64,000 bases of DNA from Nocardia pneumoniae NBRC 100136 (GTDB taxonomy: Bacteria; Actinomycetota; Actinomycetes; Mycobacteriales; Mycobacteriaceae), in contig NZ_BAGF01000058.1 of NCBI RefSeq assembly GCF_000308755.1, positions 124,001-188,000 of the forward strand. Direction: 5' to 3'. The notes under the pieces are model-generated. The model saw nothing but the letters and a program-made list of their open reading frames with translations, made no database searches and was not told the DNA's origin. Shown piece by piece: positions 50,345 to 58,734 of the stretch. The translations under genes and the position numbers were made by a program. The first letter of the stretch is position 1. The number at the start of each line of letters is the position of its first letter.

Positions 50345-51004
50345 CTAAACCTCGCCGGGTGCGGAAGACGTGGCCTCGCGCGGCGGCAACAGCGTGCCGG
50401 AGAGATGTTCCTGAGCCAGGCGGCGCAGCGCCGACAGCATGGTGTCGCCGAGAATCGTTCCGACGATCGCGGTTTCGGTCATCCGCTCGAGGCCGCGTTC
50501 GTTGCCGACCAAGGCGATGTCGGTCGCGGCGATGGCCTCGCTGGCGGCGGCGTACTCGTCCATCGCCGCCACCACGTCGGCGTGGCCGAGCAGGCGCAAC
50601 GCGGCGCAGACGTCGACGAGGGTGGCACGGGCGGGGCTGTCTTCATCGATCCGCCAGCCCCGCCGGTCGAGCAGGGCGGCGACGTCTCCGGCGGCCGCCT
50701 CGCGCTGCTCGTCGCCGACCGGCGACCTGCGCCCGCCCAGCGCGTACTGCACGTGGCCGAGTGAGTCGCGGGCGGAGAGGCTGCCGCTGTCGAGCACCGC
50801 GAGCAATTCCTTGGCCGCCTCGATGGACAGGCCGCCGATATCGAGCAGCGCCCGGATCAGCCGCAGGCGGCTGACGTGGTCGTCGCTGTATTCCGCCTGG
50901 TTGCGGTGGGTTCGCACGCCCGAAGGCAGCAGCCCCTCGCGCACGTAGTACTTGATCGTCGCGGGAGAAACGCCGCTGACGCGGCTGAGTTCGGCGATCC
51001 GCAT
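50345..51004 (-). CDS. MerR family transcriptional regulator
   Basis: This 219-residue regulator has a typical MerR N-terminus: MRIAELSRVSGVSPATIKYYVREGLLPSGVRTHRNQAEY. A long C-terminal helical domain (about 75-219) has no metal-binding cysteines, so a small-molecule ligand is likely. It is divergent from the membrane-protein operon, across a promoter with palindromes. Confidence 0.93.
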   Translation of the reverse strand: MRIAELSRVSGVSPATIKYYVREGLLPSGVRTHRNQAEYSDDHVSRLRLIRALLDIGGLSIEAAKELLAVLDSGSLSARDSLGHVQYALGGRRSPVGDEQREAAAGDVAALLDRRGWRIDEDSPARATLVDVCAALRLLGHADVVAAMDEYAAASEAIAATDIALVGNERGLERMTETAIVGTILGDTMLSALRRLAQEHLSGTLLPPREATSSAPGEV

Positions 51005-51029
51005 CGGACTTCCTCGGTCTCGGTCGGCT

Positions 51030-51088
51030 CTTGACAGTGGAAAGTACAGCTATCCATAATCGGTGCCGATAGTACAACTATCGATAGT
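51030..51088 (+). promoter_or_regulatory. MerR-controlled promoter and operators
   Basis: TTGACA (51031-51036) and CATAAT (51055-51060) lie 18 bases apart facing the membrane-protein operon. Downstream are GATAGT-ACA-ACTATC (51068-51082) and the perfect palindrome ACTATCGATAGT (51077-51088), likely binding sites near the transcription start. Confidence 0.55.
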
Positions 51089-51112
51089 GTGAGTTCCGAA
51101 AGGCCGAGGCTC

Positions 51113-52075
51113 GTGACCGTCTTCTTCCAGCGCTATCCCGCTCTGTCCTGGCATCGCCCACTGATGCTGCTCGCCGTCGCGATGGCGTTGCTCGTCGTCT
51201 GGTCGATCGCGGGCATGGTGGTCGACGATCGCACCCTCACCGGACTGCCGATCTGGGCCAAGTCCGCCAAATTCGCCCTTTCGGTGCTGATCTACGCCGT
51301 CACTTGGGCATGGTTGATCGCGCAGCTCACCCGCTGGCGCCGCACCGCGTGGTGGGCGGGCACGGTCGCGGCGCTCGGCCTCGCGCTCGAGCTGGTCGTC
51401 ATCGTGACCCAGATCGTGCGGGGCACCACCAGTCACTTCAATTTCACGACGCCGGTGAACGCGGCGCTGTGGGAGACCATGGGCTCGTCGATCGTCGTGG
51501 TCTGGCTCGCCACGCTGGTCGTGTCGGTGGTGCTGTTCGTCAACCCGACAGCCGACCACGCCCGCAACGCGGCGATCCGGTGCGGCACCGTGCTGGCGCT
51601 CGCCGGCGCCGCGCTGGGGTTGTTGATGCTTCGGGAAACGCCGGAACAGCGGGCCGCGGGCGGCTCGATCAGCGGGGCCCACACCGTCGGACTTCCCGAT
51701 GGCGGACCGGGGTTGCCGGTGCTCGGCTGGAGTACCGCCGGAGGGGATCTGCGGATACCGCATTTCCTCGGAATGCACGCCTTACAGGTGGTTCCACTGG
51801 TTCTGCTCACGGTGGAACTGGCGGCACGGCGGATTCCGGTACTGCGATCGATGCAAACCAGACGAACGCTCGTCATCATCGCCGCGGCGACCTATGGGGC
51901 CGTCCTCGCGGTGCTCACCTGGCAGGCCTTGCGTGGACAGTCGGTGGTTCGTCCCGACGCGGCGACGCTGCTGGCCTTCGCCGTGATCGCCGTCGCCGCC
52001 ACAGGTTCGGCGATCGCGGCGCTGCGACCGAAACCCATTGGACTCGACCGTGTCCCGGTAGGGGCCAGCCGATGA
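51113..52075 (+). CDS. Multi-pass membrane protein of unknown function
   Basis: This protein of about 320 residues has seven or eight membrane helices and conserved-looking segments GLPIWAKSAKFALSVLIYAVTWAWLI and TSHFNFTTPVNAALWETMGS. I do not recognise a named family. GTG at 51113 with AAAGG nine bases upstream is chosen; GTG at 51089 abuts the operator palindrome and has no ribosome site. It is followed without a gap by an ABA4-like gene and a DoxX-like gene. Confidence 0.8.
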   Translation: MTVFFQRYPALSWHRPLMLLAVAMALLVVWSIAGMVVDDRTLTGLPIWAKSAKFALSVLIYAVTWAWLIAQLTRWRRTAWWAGTVAALGLALELVVIVTQIVRGTTSHFNFTTPVNAALWETMGSSIVVVWLATLVVSVVLFVNPTADHARNAAIRCGTVLALAGAALGLLMLRETPEQRAAGGSISGAHTVGLPDGGPGLPVLGWSTAGGDLRIPHFLGMHALQVVPLVLLTVELAARRIPVLRSMQTRRTLVIIAAATYGAVLAVLTWQALRGQSVVRPDAATLLAFAVIAVAATGSAIAALRPKPIGLDRVPVGASR

Positions 52076-52518
52076 CGAATCTGCTTTTCGACGTCACCTT
52101 CTGGTTCGCCGCGCCGTTCTGGGCGCTGATGATCCTGGCGCCGAGATGGGAGCGGACGAGCGCGATGGTCGCGTCACCGCTCATCTGCATTCCACCACTG
52201 GTCATCTACACGGCACTGGTCGTCCCCGAGTTCGGCCCGTTTGCCAGCGCACTGATCAACCCGACCCTGCCCGGGCTGCAAGACATCCTGGGCGACGGCC
52301 CCGGCGCGGCGGCGGCTTGGGCGCATTTCGTGGCATTCGATCTGCTTCTCGGGCGATGGATCTTCCGCGACAGCCGCGCTCGCGGTCTGCCGCCACTGCT
52401 GATCAGCCCGCTGCTGCTGCTCACCATCCTCTTCGCGCCGATCGGCGTCCTGTTCTACCTGCTCATCCGGCTCACCAAAGCTCCGGCGTCCAACCGGTCC
52501 GTCCCCATGGAGGCATGA
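52072..52518 (+). CDS. ABA4-like membrane protein
   Basis: This 148-residue protein has four membrane helices and the pattern WAHFVAFDLLLGRWIFRDSRARG, typical of the ABA4-like family (named after a plant neoxanthin gene). The bacterial role is unknown. It overlaps both neighbours by four bases (ATGA). Confidence 0.85.
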   Translation: MTNLLFDVTFWFAAPFWALMILAPRWERTSAMVASPLICIPPLVIYTALVVPEFGPFASALINPTLPGLQDILGDGPGAAAAWAHFVAFDLLLGRWIFRDSRARGLPPLLISPLLLLTILFAPIGVLFYLLIRLTKAPASNRSVPMEA

Positions 52519-53039
52519 TGGAAACCTTGATCGTTCTGCTCACCACGCTGCTCGTGCTGCGCGTGGCAGGCGCACTCGGCGCTCGCCGGTTCGCCGACTG
52601 GCCGACCTGCGCCGCGTACGCCCTGGGCGTCATGCTGATCATGACCGGCACCACGCATTTCCTTCCCGACGCCTTCGCGGACTCCCCCGTGCCCACGCAC
52701 GCGGACTTCATCCCCATGGTGCCGCCGTTCGTGCCGCTCCCCGGTCTCATGATCTACCTGACCGGCATTCTGGAACTGCTCGGCGCACTGGGTCTGTTCC
52801 GCACCAGGACCCGCCGCACCGCCGGGCTCGGGCTCGTCGCGCTGTTCGTCGTGATGCTGCCCGCCAATATCTACGCCGCCGTCTCCGACGTGCCGTTCAA
52901 CGGCGCACCCGCGACACCGCTGTGGGCGCGAATCCCCGAGCAGGCGCTGTACATCGGCGTGGCCCTGTGGGCAGCCGGAGTGCTGCGGATCCCGCGACGC
53001 GGCCGCATGCGAATCGCAGGCAACCACGTGATCGCCTGA
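52515..53039 (+). CDS. DoxX-like membrane protein
   Basis: This 174-residue protein has four membrane helices and DoxX-type features: LIMTGTTHFLPDAF, MVPPFVPLPGLMIYLTGILELLGALGLF and VALFVVMLPANIYAA. It is the last gene of the MerR-controlled operon. ATG at 52515 overlaps the previous stop; the next codon is also ATG. Confidence 0.87.
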   Translation: MMETLIVLLTTLLVLRVAGALGARRFADWPTCAAYALGVMLIMTGTTHFLPDAFADSPVPTHADFIPMVPPFVPLPGLMIYLTGILELLGALGLFRTRTRRTAGLGLVALFVVMLPANIYAAVSDVPFNGAPATPLWARIPEQALYIGVALWAAGVLRIPRRGRMRIAGNHVIA

Positions 53040-53058
53040 CGGCGACCGGCATACGACC

Positions 53059-53089
53059 GCACCGAGGCCCGCGCGGCGGGTCTCGGTGC
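53059..53089 (+). terminator. Terminator of the ABA4/DoxX operon
   Basis: GCACCGAGGCCCGC pairs with GCGGGTCTCGGTGC, a 14-bp stem with one G-T wobble and a 3-base loop, followed by TTTCGG. It starts 19 bases after the operon's last stop. Confidence 0.85.
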
Positions 53090-53201
53090 TTTCGGCGCGT
53101 CGTGCGTCGATTTGTCAACGGCCGCAAACCATTCAGCCGACCGGCCGGAGCACCTGCGAGCGGTAGCCAGCGGTGACCGAGCACACATCCCAGTGGACAT
53201 C

Positions 53202-53214
53202 CCATACGGTATGG
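53202..53214. promoter_or_regulatory. Candidate TetR operator
   Basis: CCATACGGTATGG is a perfect palindrome around one central base, and TATGG is repeated just after it. It lies 30 bases upstream of the TetR gene at 53244. CATACNNTATG-type sites are common TetR operators. Confidence 0.65.
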
Positions 53215-53243
53215 TATGGACATCGGCGGCAGAGGAGGTTCCG

Positions 53244-53789
53244 ATGGCCAAGCGGGATTGGCTCGACGCGGGGTTCGCGGTGCTGGCCGAGGACGGGGCG
53301 CGCGCACTGACGGTCGAGCGTTTATGCGCCGATCTCGGCCTGACGAAAGGGTCGTTCTACCACCACTTCCGGGGCATGTCCGGATACAAGACCGCCCTGC
53401 TGGAGCATTTCGAGAACGAGTTCACCGGACGCTACATCGCCGAAGCGGAACAGGGCGACGCCCCCGCGGACGACAAGCTGGCCCGCTTGCGCAATCGCAT
53501 TCTCGCGGATCACGAAGCCGAGCGCGCGGTGGAGATCGCGATGCGCGCCTGGGCGATGCAAGATCCCGAGGTGTACCGGCTCCACCAGCGCATGGACCAG
53601 CGGCGCGTCGAGTACGTCGCATCCCTGCTGCGTGATATCGGCGAATTCGGCGGGGAGACCGAGCTTTTAGCGCGGCTGTTCTATCTCGCGCTGATCGGGG
53701 CGCAGCAGATCATTCCGCCGCTGCCCCCGCAAGACATCGCCGATATCTATGCCTTCGTCCGACGACTGGCGACGAAGAAGGAGCAGTGA
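53244..53789 (+). CDS. TetR family transcriptional regulator
   Basis: This 181-residue protein has the HTH LTVERLCADLGLTKGSFYHHFRG and a helical C-terminal domain. AGAGGAGG precedes the ATG. It is translationally coupled to the next membrane protein (GTGA overlap) and probably controls both. Confidence 0.92.
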   Translation: MAKRDWLDAGFAVLAEDGARALTVERLCADLGLTKGSFYHHFRGMSGYKTALLEHFENEFTGRYIAEAEQGDAPADDKLARLRNRILADHEAERAVEIAMRAWAMQDPEVYRLHQRMDQRRVEYVASLLRDIGEFGGETELLARLFYLALIGAQQIIPPLPPQDIADIYAFVRRLATKKEQ

Positions 53790-54202
53790 TGCCCGCGCTC
53801 GGCCCCTGGGTGCCACGGCTGATCTTCGCGACGGCCGCCGTCCACTTCGTGTGGGCTTTCGTCCAGCCCAACGATTGGGCGGGCATCGCGGGCGAAGGGT
53901 TCTTGGCGACCGCCGCCGATGTCGACGATCCCGACTATTTCGCGCGCGACGCCAGCGTGTGGTTCATGATGTGCGGAATCGCGCTGTTGTCCATCGGGAC
54001 GCTCACTCGCGACGCCTTGGCTGTCACCGGCCGCGTTCCCGGCCACGTCGGGTGGTACATGATCGCGATCGGCATCCCCTTGACCGTCATCTATTTCCCC
54101 GTCACGGGCGGATGGCTGATCCTGGTCATCGGGGCGGTGGCGCTGGGGGCCGCGCGTCGCTCGGACAAGGATCTGGTCACCGGTCGGCAACACGCGACCT
54201 GA
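53786..54202 (+). CDS. Small four-helix membrane protein (DUF6463-like)
   Basis: This 138-residue protein has four hydrophobic helices and segments DPDYFARDASVWFMMCGIALL and VPGHVGWYMIAIGIPLT. It resembles small membrane proteins of unknown function often found after TetR genes. The family name is from memory. A GTG at 53786 and ATG at 53789 are adjacent possible starts. Confidence 0.8.
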   Translation: MMPALGPWVPRLIFATAAVHFVWAFVQPNDWAGIAGEGFLATAADVDDPDYFARDASVWFMMCGIALLSIGTLTRDALAVTGRVPGHVGWYMIAIGIPLTVIYFPVTGGWLILVIGAVALGAARRSDKDLVTGRQHAT

Positions 54203-54479
54203 CATCTCTTCCACTGCAACTCTTCAAAACTCTGGCCAGCGGTATATCCCCGCGCCCAGGCGCTTCGGCGGCCCCGCATCCCTACGGTCATAGCGTCATT
54301 CGCCGCACGCAACCGGGGTAGCGCTGCCGCGCGCTGGATGCGGATCCCCGCGACCGCCCACACCGCTCGGAAAATTCACCGCCATGCCCGGACCGGGCGC
54401 GTGGTCGGCAACCGTGGACCAGACGCCTCAGCCGAGCTGATCGATAAACCGAACCGCACGACAATCGAAAGGACTCCCC

Positions 54480-55409
54480 ATGAGGGTTGTGCTCGCGGGA
54501 GCGACAGGAACATTGGGATCAGAGCTGCTTCCCCTCCTGCTGGCTGCCGGTCACAGCGTCACGGCGCTGACACGGTCGCCGACCGGCGCACGACGTGTGC
54601 GCCGGGCCGGTGCGTCCGCGCTGGTGGTCGACATCATGGATCGCCAGGCGTTGCTGCGAGCCGTCGACGGGCGCACCGCCGACGCGGTGATCCACCAAGC
54701 GACCGCGCTGTCCACCCTGCCGCGCAGGCATCGTGACCTCTACGCCACCGACGCCTTGCGCGAAGAGGGCACCGCGAATCTGCTCCGCGCCGCCGAGGAG
54801 CTCGGCGCCCGGCGTTTCGTCACCCAGTCCTTCTTCCTCGGTTACGGCTACCACGATCACGGGGACGAACCGGTCACTGAGGACGCGCCTTTCGCCCCGC
54901 CCGCCCGCGGCGAGTTCGAACGACATGCCCGATCGATGCGCGCCAACGAACAGCAGGTGCGCGATGCTCACGGCATCGAAGGGATCGCACTGCGCTACGG
55001 ACTGTTCTACGGACCCGAACCGAGCACACGCGCGCTGATGGACATGGCCCGTGCCCGGCGGCTTCCGATCGTCCGGCCCGGCGGGACGACATCGCCCATC
55101 CATATCGCGGATGCCGCGGCGGCTACCGTCGCCGCCCTCGAACGCGGACGGCCCGGCGCGGCATACAACATCGCCGACGATCACCCGGTGCCGTTCGCCG
55201 AGTACGTCCAAGCGCTGGCCGCTGCCGCCGGGGCGCCGCCGCCGCTACGGGTGCCCGCCCTTTTTCTCCGTCCGCTTCCGTATATGTACGCCCTGATGGT
55301 GCGGAGCCGGATTCGGCTGTCGAACGCGAAGGCGAAGGACGAACTCGCCTGGACACCGAAGTTCCCGTCGGTGCACGACGGCCTCGCCGCCATGACGGAA
55401 TCCCGATGA
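54480..55409 (+). CDS. NAD-dependent epimerase/dehydratase family protein
   Basis: This 309-residue extended SDR has the cofactor motif LAGATGTLGSELLPLLL and TQSFFLGYGYHDHG in the active-site strand. The catalytic YxxxK is replaced by an FERHARSM region, so typical sugar epimerisation is doubtful. AAAGGA precedes the ATG. The preceding 277 bases hold nothing I can name. Confidence 0.87.
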   Translation: MRVVLAGATGTLGSELLPLLLAAGHSVTALTRSPTGARRVRRAGASALVVDIMDRQALLRAVDGRTADAVIHQATALSTLPRRHRDLYATDALREEGTANLLRAAEELGARRFVTQSFFLGYGYHDHGDEPVTEDAPFAPPARGEFERHARSMRANEQQVRDAHGIEGIALRYGLFYGPEPSTRALMDMARARRLPIVRPGGTTSPIHIADAAAATVAALERGRPGAAYNIADDHPVPFAEYVQALAAAAGAPPPLRVPALFLRPLPYMYALMVRSRIRLSNAKAKDELAWTPKFPSVHDGLAAMTESR

Positions 55410-55569
55410 CCCTGCTCGAATTTCTCGACCAGGCATTGCGGGCGGACGGGAACACCGTCGAGTGAGAGCGGCATCGCTGCCGGGAACTACCACGCAGCCG
55501 AAGGGACCGGCCCGTGAATCCGAGTCGATCCCTTCGGTGATCACACAAAGCCCCATGCGGGCGGCGCCG

Positions 55570-57288
55570 TCAGCTGTAGGTGTAGAAAACCCCGGTAGCG
55601 ATGCCGCCTGGAGTGGCGACCGTGACGGGCACCGTGCCGAGACCTGCTGGCGTGACGGCGGTGATCTGCGTGGGCGAGTTGACCGTGAACGACGTCGCCG
55701 GGAGGACGCCGAAGAACACCGCGGTAGCACCCGTGAGTCCGGTGCCGGTCAGCGTCACGGTTGTCCCACCGGTCGTCGGCCCGGAAGCCGGGGTGACCGA
55801 CGTCAACGCGGGCGCAGGCACGTAGGTGAAGGAAACCCCGGCGCTCGTACCCGCCGCGGTCGTCACCGTGACCGGCACCGTTCCCGTTCCCGGCGGAGCG
55901 ATCGCGATGATCGAGGTGTCGGACAACGCGAAGAAGAAGGTGGATGGGGTAGCGCCGAAGTTCACGGCGGTAGCACCCGTGAACCCGGTTCCGGTCAAGT
56001 TCACCACGACTCCGCCGCTCACCGGGCCCGACGTCGGAGTGATCGAAAGGATCGCGGGAACACCCACATACGTGAACGGCAACCCGTTACTCGAACCCGA
56101 CGGGGTGGTGACCGTCACCTGCACGGTACCCGTTCCGGGCGGAGCGACCGCCGTGACCTGCGTATCCGACACGACGGTGAACGAAGTCGCCGGCGTGGCA
56201 CCGAAATTCACTCCGGTGGTGCCGGAAAGACCCACGCCGGTGAGGGTGACCGTTGTGCCCCCTGCTTGCGAACCCACCAGCGGATTCAGGAAGAACAGGA
56301 TCGGTGGCAGCACGTAAGTGAAGGAAACTCCGGTAGCGATGCCGCCTGGGGTGGCGACCGTGACGGGCACCGTACCGATACCCACCGGAGTGACCGCGGT
56401 GATCTGCGTAGGCGAGTTGACCGTGAACGACGTCGCCGGAAGCACGCCGAAGAACACCGCGGTAGCACCCGTGAACCCCGTGCCGGTCAGGATGACCGTG
56501 GTCCCTCCGGTCACCGGACCGGACGTAGGGGTGATCGACGTCAGCGTGGGAGCAGGCACGTACGTGAACGAAACCCCGCCACTCGTACCAGCCGAGGTCG
56601 TCACCGTGACCGGCACCGTCCCCGTTCCCGGCGGAGCGAGCGCGACGATCAACGTATCGGACAACGCGGCGTAGAACGTGGCCGGAGTAGCACCGAAATT
56701 CACGGCGGTAGCACCGGTGAACCCCGTACCCGTCAAGGTCACCAAGACCCCGCCGGTCACCGGACCCGAACTCGGACTGATCGAAACAATCACGGGAACC
56801 CCCACATATGTGTACGGAAGAGCGTTACTCGAACCGGACGGCGTCGTGACCGTCACCTGTGCCGTGCCCGCCCCGGGCGGAGCGACCGCTGTGATCTGTG
56901 TGTTCGACACCACCGTGAACGAAGTCGCCGGTGTGGCACCGAAGTTCACGGCGGTAGCACCGGACAGGCCCGAACCGGTGATGGTCACCGAAGTGCCACC
57001 GGCGGCCGGTCCTCCGGTGGGGCTGAGCGAGGTCAGTGAGGGAACCTGAGCGTAGGTATAGGGAAACCCGTTACTCGTTCCTTCCGCGTTGGAGACGGTG
57101 ACCTGTACCGTCCCAGTCCCCGGGGGAGCGATCGCCGTGATCTGCGAAGGGGAATTCATCGTAAAGGTGGTCGCGGTGGTACCGAACCGGACCGTGGTGG
57201 GGCCGGTAAACCCGCTACCGGTGATAACCACGCTGTTGTTCCCGGAAGTCGGCCCTGTCGTTGGAGATAGAGAAGTGATAGTAGGCAT
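55570..57288 (-). CDS. Seven-repeat IPT/TIG domain protein
   Basis: This 572-residue protein is made almost entirely of seven IPT/TIG immunoglobulin-like repeats of about 81 residues. Each starts xPxLTSISPTSGPxxGGTxVTLTGTGF and ends TVPVTVTTxxGTSxGVxFTYV. Repeats 2-3-4 are near copies of 5-6-7, so a three-repeat block was duplicated. No signal peptide or anchor is visible at the start, although such proteins usually act at the cell surface. The ATG at 57288 has a strong AAGGAGG ribosome site, so the start is secure. Export by another route or a cytosolic role is possible. Confidence 0.88.
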   Translation of the reverse strand: MPTITSLSPTTGPTSGNNSVVITGSGFTGPTTVRFGTTATTFTMNSPSQITAIAPPGTGTVQVTVSNAEGTSNGFPYTYAQVPSLTSLSPTGGPAAGGTSVTITGSGLSGATAVNFGATPATSFTVVSNTQITAVAPPGAGTAQVTVTTPSGSSNALPYTYVGVPVIVSISPSSGPVTGGVLVTLTGTGFTGATAVNFGATPATFYAALSDTLIVALAPPGTGTVPVTVTTSAGTSGGVSFTYVPAPTLTSITPTSGPVTGGTTVILTGTGFTGATAVFFGVLPATSFTVNSPTQITAVTPVGIGTVPVTVATPGGIATGVSFTYVLPPILFFLNPLVGSQAGGTTVTLTGVGLSGTTGVNFGATPATSFTVVSDTQVTAVAPPGTGTVQVTVTTPSGSSNGLPFTYVGVPAILSITPTSGPVSGGVVVNLTGTGFTGATAVNFGATPSTFFFALSDTSIIAIAPPGTGTVPVTVTTAAGTSAGVSFTYVPAPALTSVTPASGPTTGGTTVTLTGTGLTGATAVFFGVLPATSFTVNSPTQITAVTPAGLGTVPVTVATPGGIATGVFYTYS

Positions 57289-57748
57289 GACGCTGCCTCC
57301 TTGTTGCTGGTTCCACTGCACCGGGGGGTGCACGACCTTTCGGTGGCCCGGCTCTACACCATTAACTGCCCTGGACCTGCACTGAGGCAATGCATGTGGC
57401 GTTCCGATTTTGTCCGTTTTCGGATTTGCTGCCGTGCGTTGACAATCCCTGCACATTCGAGTCCGGCTTCTCGTAGACGCCGTTTGCTGGGTATCGGCTA
57501 GCCGATTTTCACGCGGCGGGAAGCGAAGTAGTGCAGCGTGCCGTCGGAATTCGTTGGGGCCGCGTGGTTCCTCGAAGATTGTTGTGGTTCGACGTGCGTC
57601 GAATTTGTACCGAGTTGTGGCACTGGTGCATGCCTGCACACCGTATCGGTCGGGACTCGTTGCCCCAGCGGGCCGTTGGCGTTCGGTCCGGGTGCGTCCG
57701 CGATCCGCCGTTCCGAGTGCGACGCCGATGGCTGGGTACAACGGAATC
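57289..57748. other. Divergent intergenic region
   Basis: About 460 bases lie between the TIG-repeat gene and the Ag85-like gene. It is more AT-rich than its flanks and must contain both promoters. Open frames through it give Arg-rich translations with no family features. I see no repeat or RNA gene. Confidence 0.5.
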
Positions 57749-58702
57749 GTGAGTGCTTCAAAGTATTTGGGCGCGCTCTGCAGCGCGCTGGCGACCGCCG
57801 TTGCAGCGTCCGTGTTCTCCGTCAACCCCGCCGAGGCCAACCCCGTGCGAGCGCACGTGGTCGGCGAGACTCCGCTCGGCGGCTCCGTATCGCAGATCGA
57901 TGTCTACTCGCCCGCGATGGATCGTGTGGTCACCCATCGGGTGATCCGTGCCGCGGGCGGCGGCCCCGCGCCCACGCTGTATCTGCTCACCGGCATCGGT
58001 GGTGGCGTGGACGGGATCTCGTGGTGGGACGACACGGACGTCCGAGAGTTCTTCGCCGACAAGCATGTCAACGTGGTGCTGCCGGTCGGGGGCGCCTACA
58101 GCATGTACACCGACTGGCTCGCCGACGACCCGGCGGTCGGCCGCAACCGATGGCAGACCTATCTCACTCGAGAACTTCCGGCGACCCTCGACCATGAGCT
58201 CGGCGCCACCGGACGAAACGCGATCGCGGGCGTCTCGATGAGCGCGGCCTCCGCGATCGACCTCGCCATCCAGGCACCCGACACGTACCGCGCCGTGGCG
58301 GCCTACAGTGGGTGCCCCTGGGCCGCCGACGCCGCGGGCGTGGCGATGGTCAGCGCGCAGGTGATTCGCGGCGGGGGAAACCCCGCGAACATGTGGGGAG
58401 CGCCCGGCGAGGCGGTCTGGCGGGTCCACGACGCGTTCGCCAATGCGTCCGCTCTCGCCGGGAAGACCATCTACTTGTCCGCCGCCTCCGGCACTCCCGG
58501 CGAGATCGATCGCGGCGGCCTGCCGTTCCCGCCGATCGAGGCGATCGCGAGCTCGTGCACGGCGGCCTTCGCGGACCGCCTCGCCGACCTCGGTCTCCCC
58601 GCGGTCCATGTCAACCGCCCGGAGGGCGCGCACACCTGGGGCCAGTTCGAGGCGGATCTGCACGATTCCTGGCCACACCTGGCCCGAGCGCTCGGTGCGT
58701 AA
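57749..58702 (+). CDS. Antigen 85-like mycolyltransferase/esterase
   Basis: This 317-residue protein has a signal peptide ending near AEA-NPVRA. The alpha/beta hydrolase fold has the nucleophile motif GVSMSAASAIDLAIQAP, like GLSMxxSSAL of the Ag85 family. The C-terminal His is in EGAHTWGQFEADLHDSWPHLARAL. Members transfer mycolates to trehalose or arabinogalactan in the cell wall. The GTG at 57749 begins the signal peptide. Confidence 0.92.
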   Translation: MSASKYLGALCSALATAVAASVFSVNPAEANPVRAHVVGETPLGGSVSQIDVYSPAMDRVVTHRVIRAAGGGPAPTLYLLTGIGGGVDGISWWDDTDVREFFADKHVNVVLPVGGAYSMYTDWLADDPAVGRNRWQTYLTRELPATLDHELGATGRNAIAGVSMSAASAIDLAIQAPDTYRAVAAYSGCPWAADAAGVAMVSAQVIRGGGNPANMWGAPGEAVWRVHDAFANASALAGKTIYLSAASGTPGEIDRGGLPFPPIEAIASSCTAAFADRLADLGLPAVHVNRPEGAHTWGQFEADLHDSWPHLARALGA

Positions 58703-58734
58703 CGACGCTGCGTAGGGCGACCGGAGCGCTCCGA

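Noticed and set aside
57289..57840. An upstream extension of the TIG-repeat protein
   Set aside because: The extension is low-complexity and Arg/Thr-rich, runs into the Ag85-like gene, and the ATG at 57288 has a near-perfect ribosome site.
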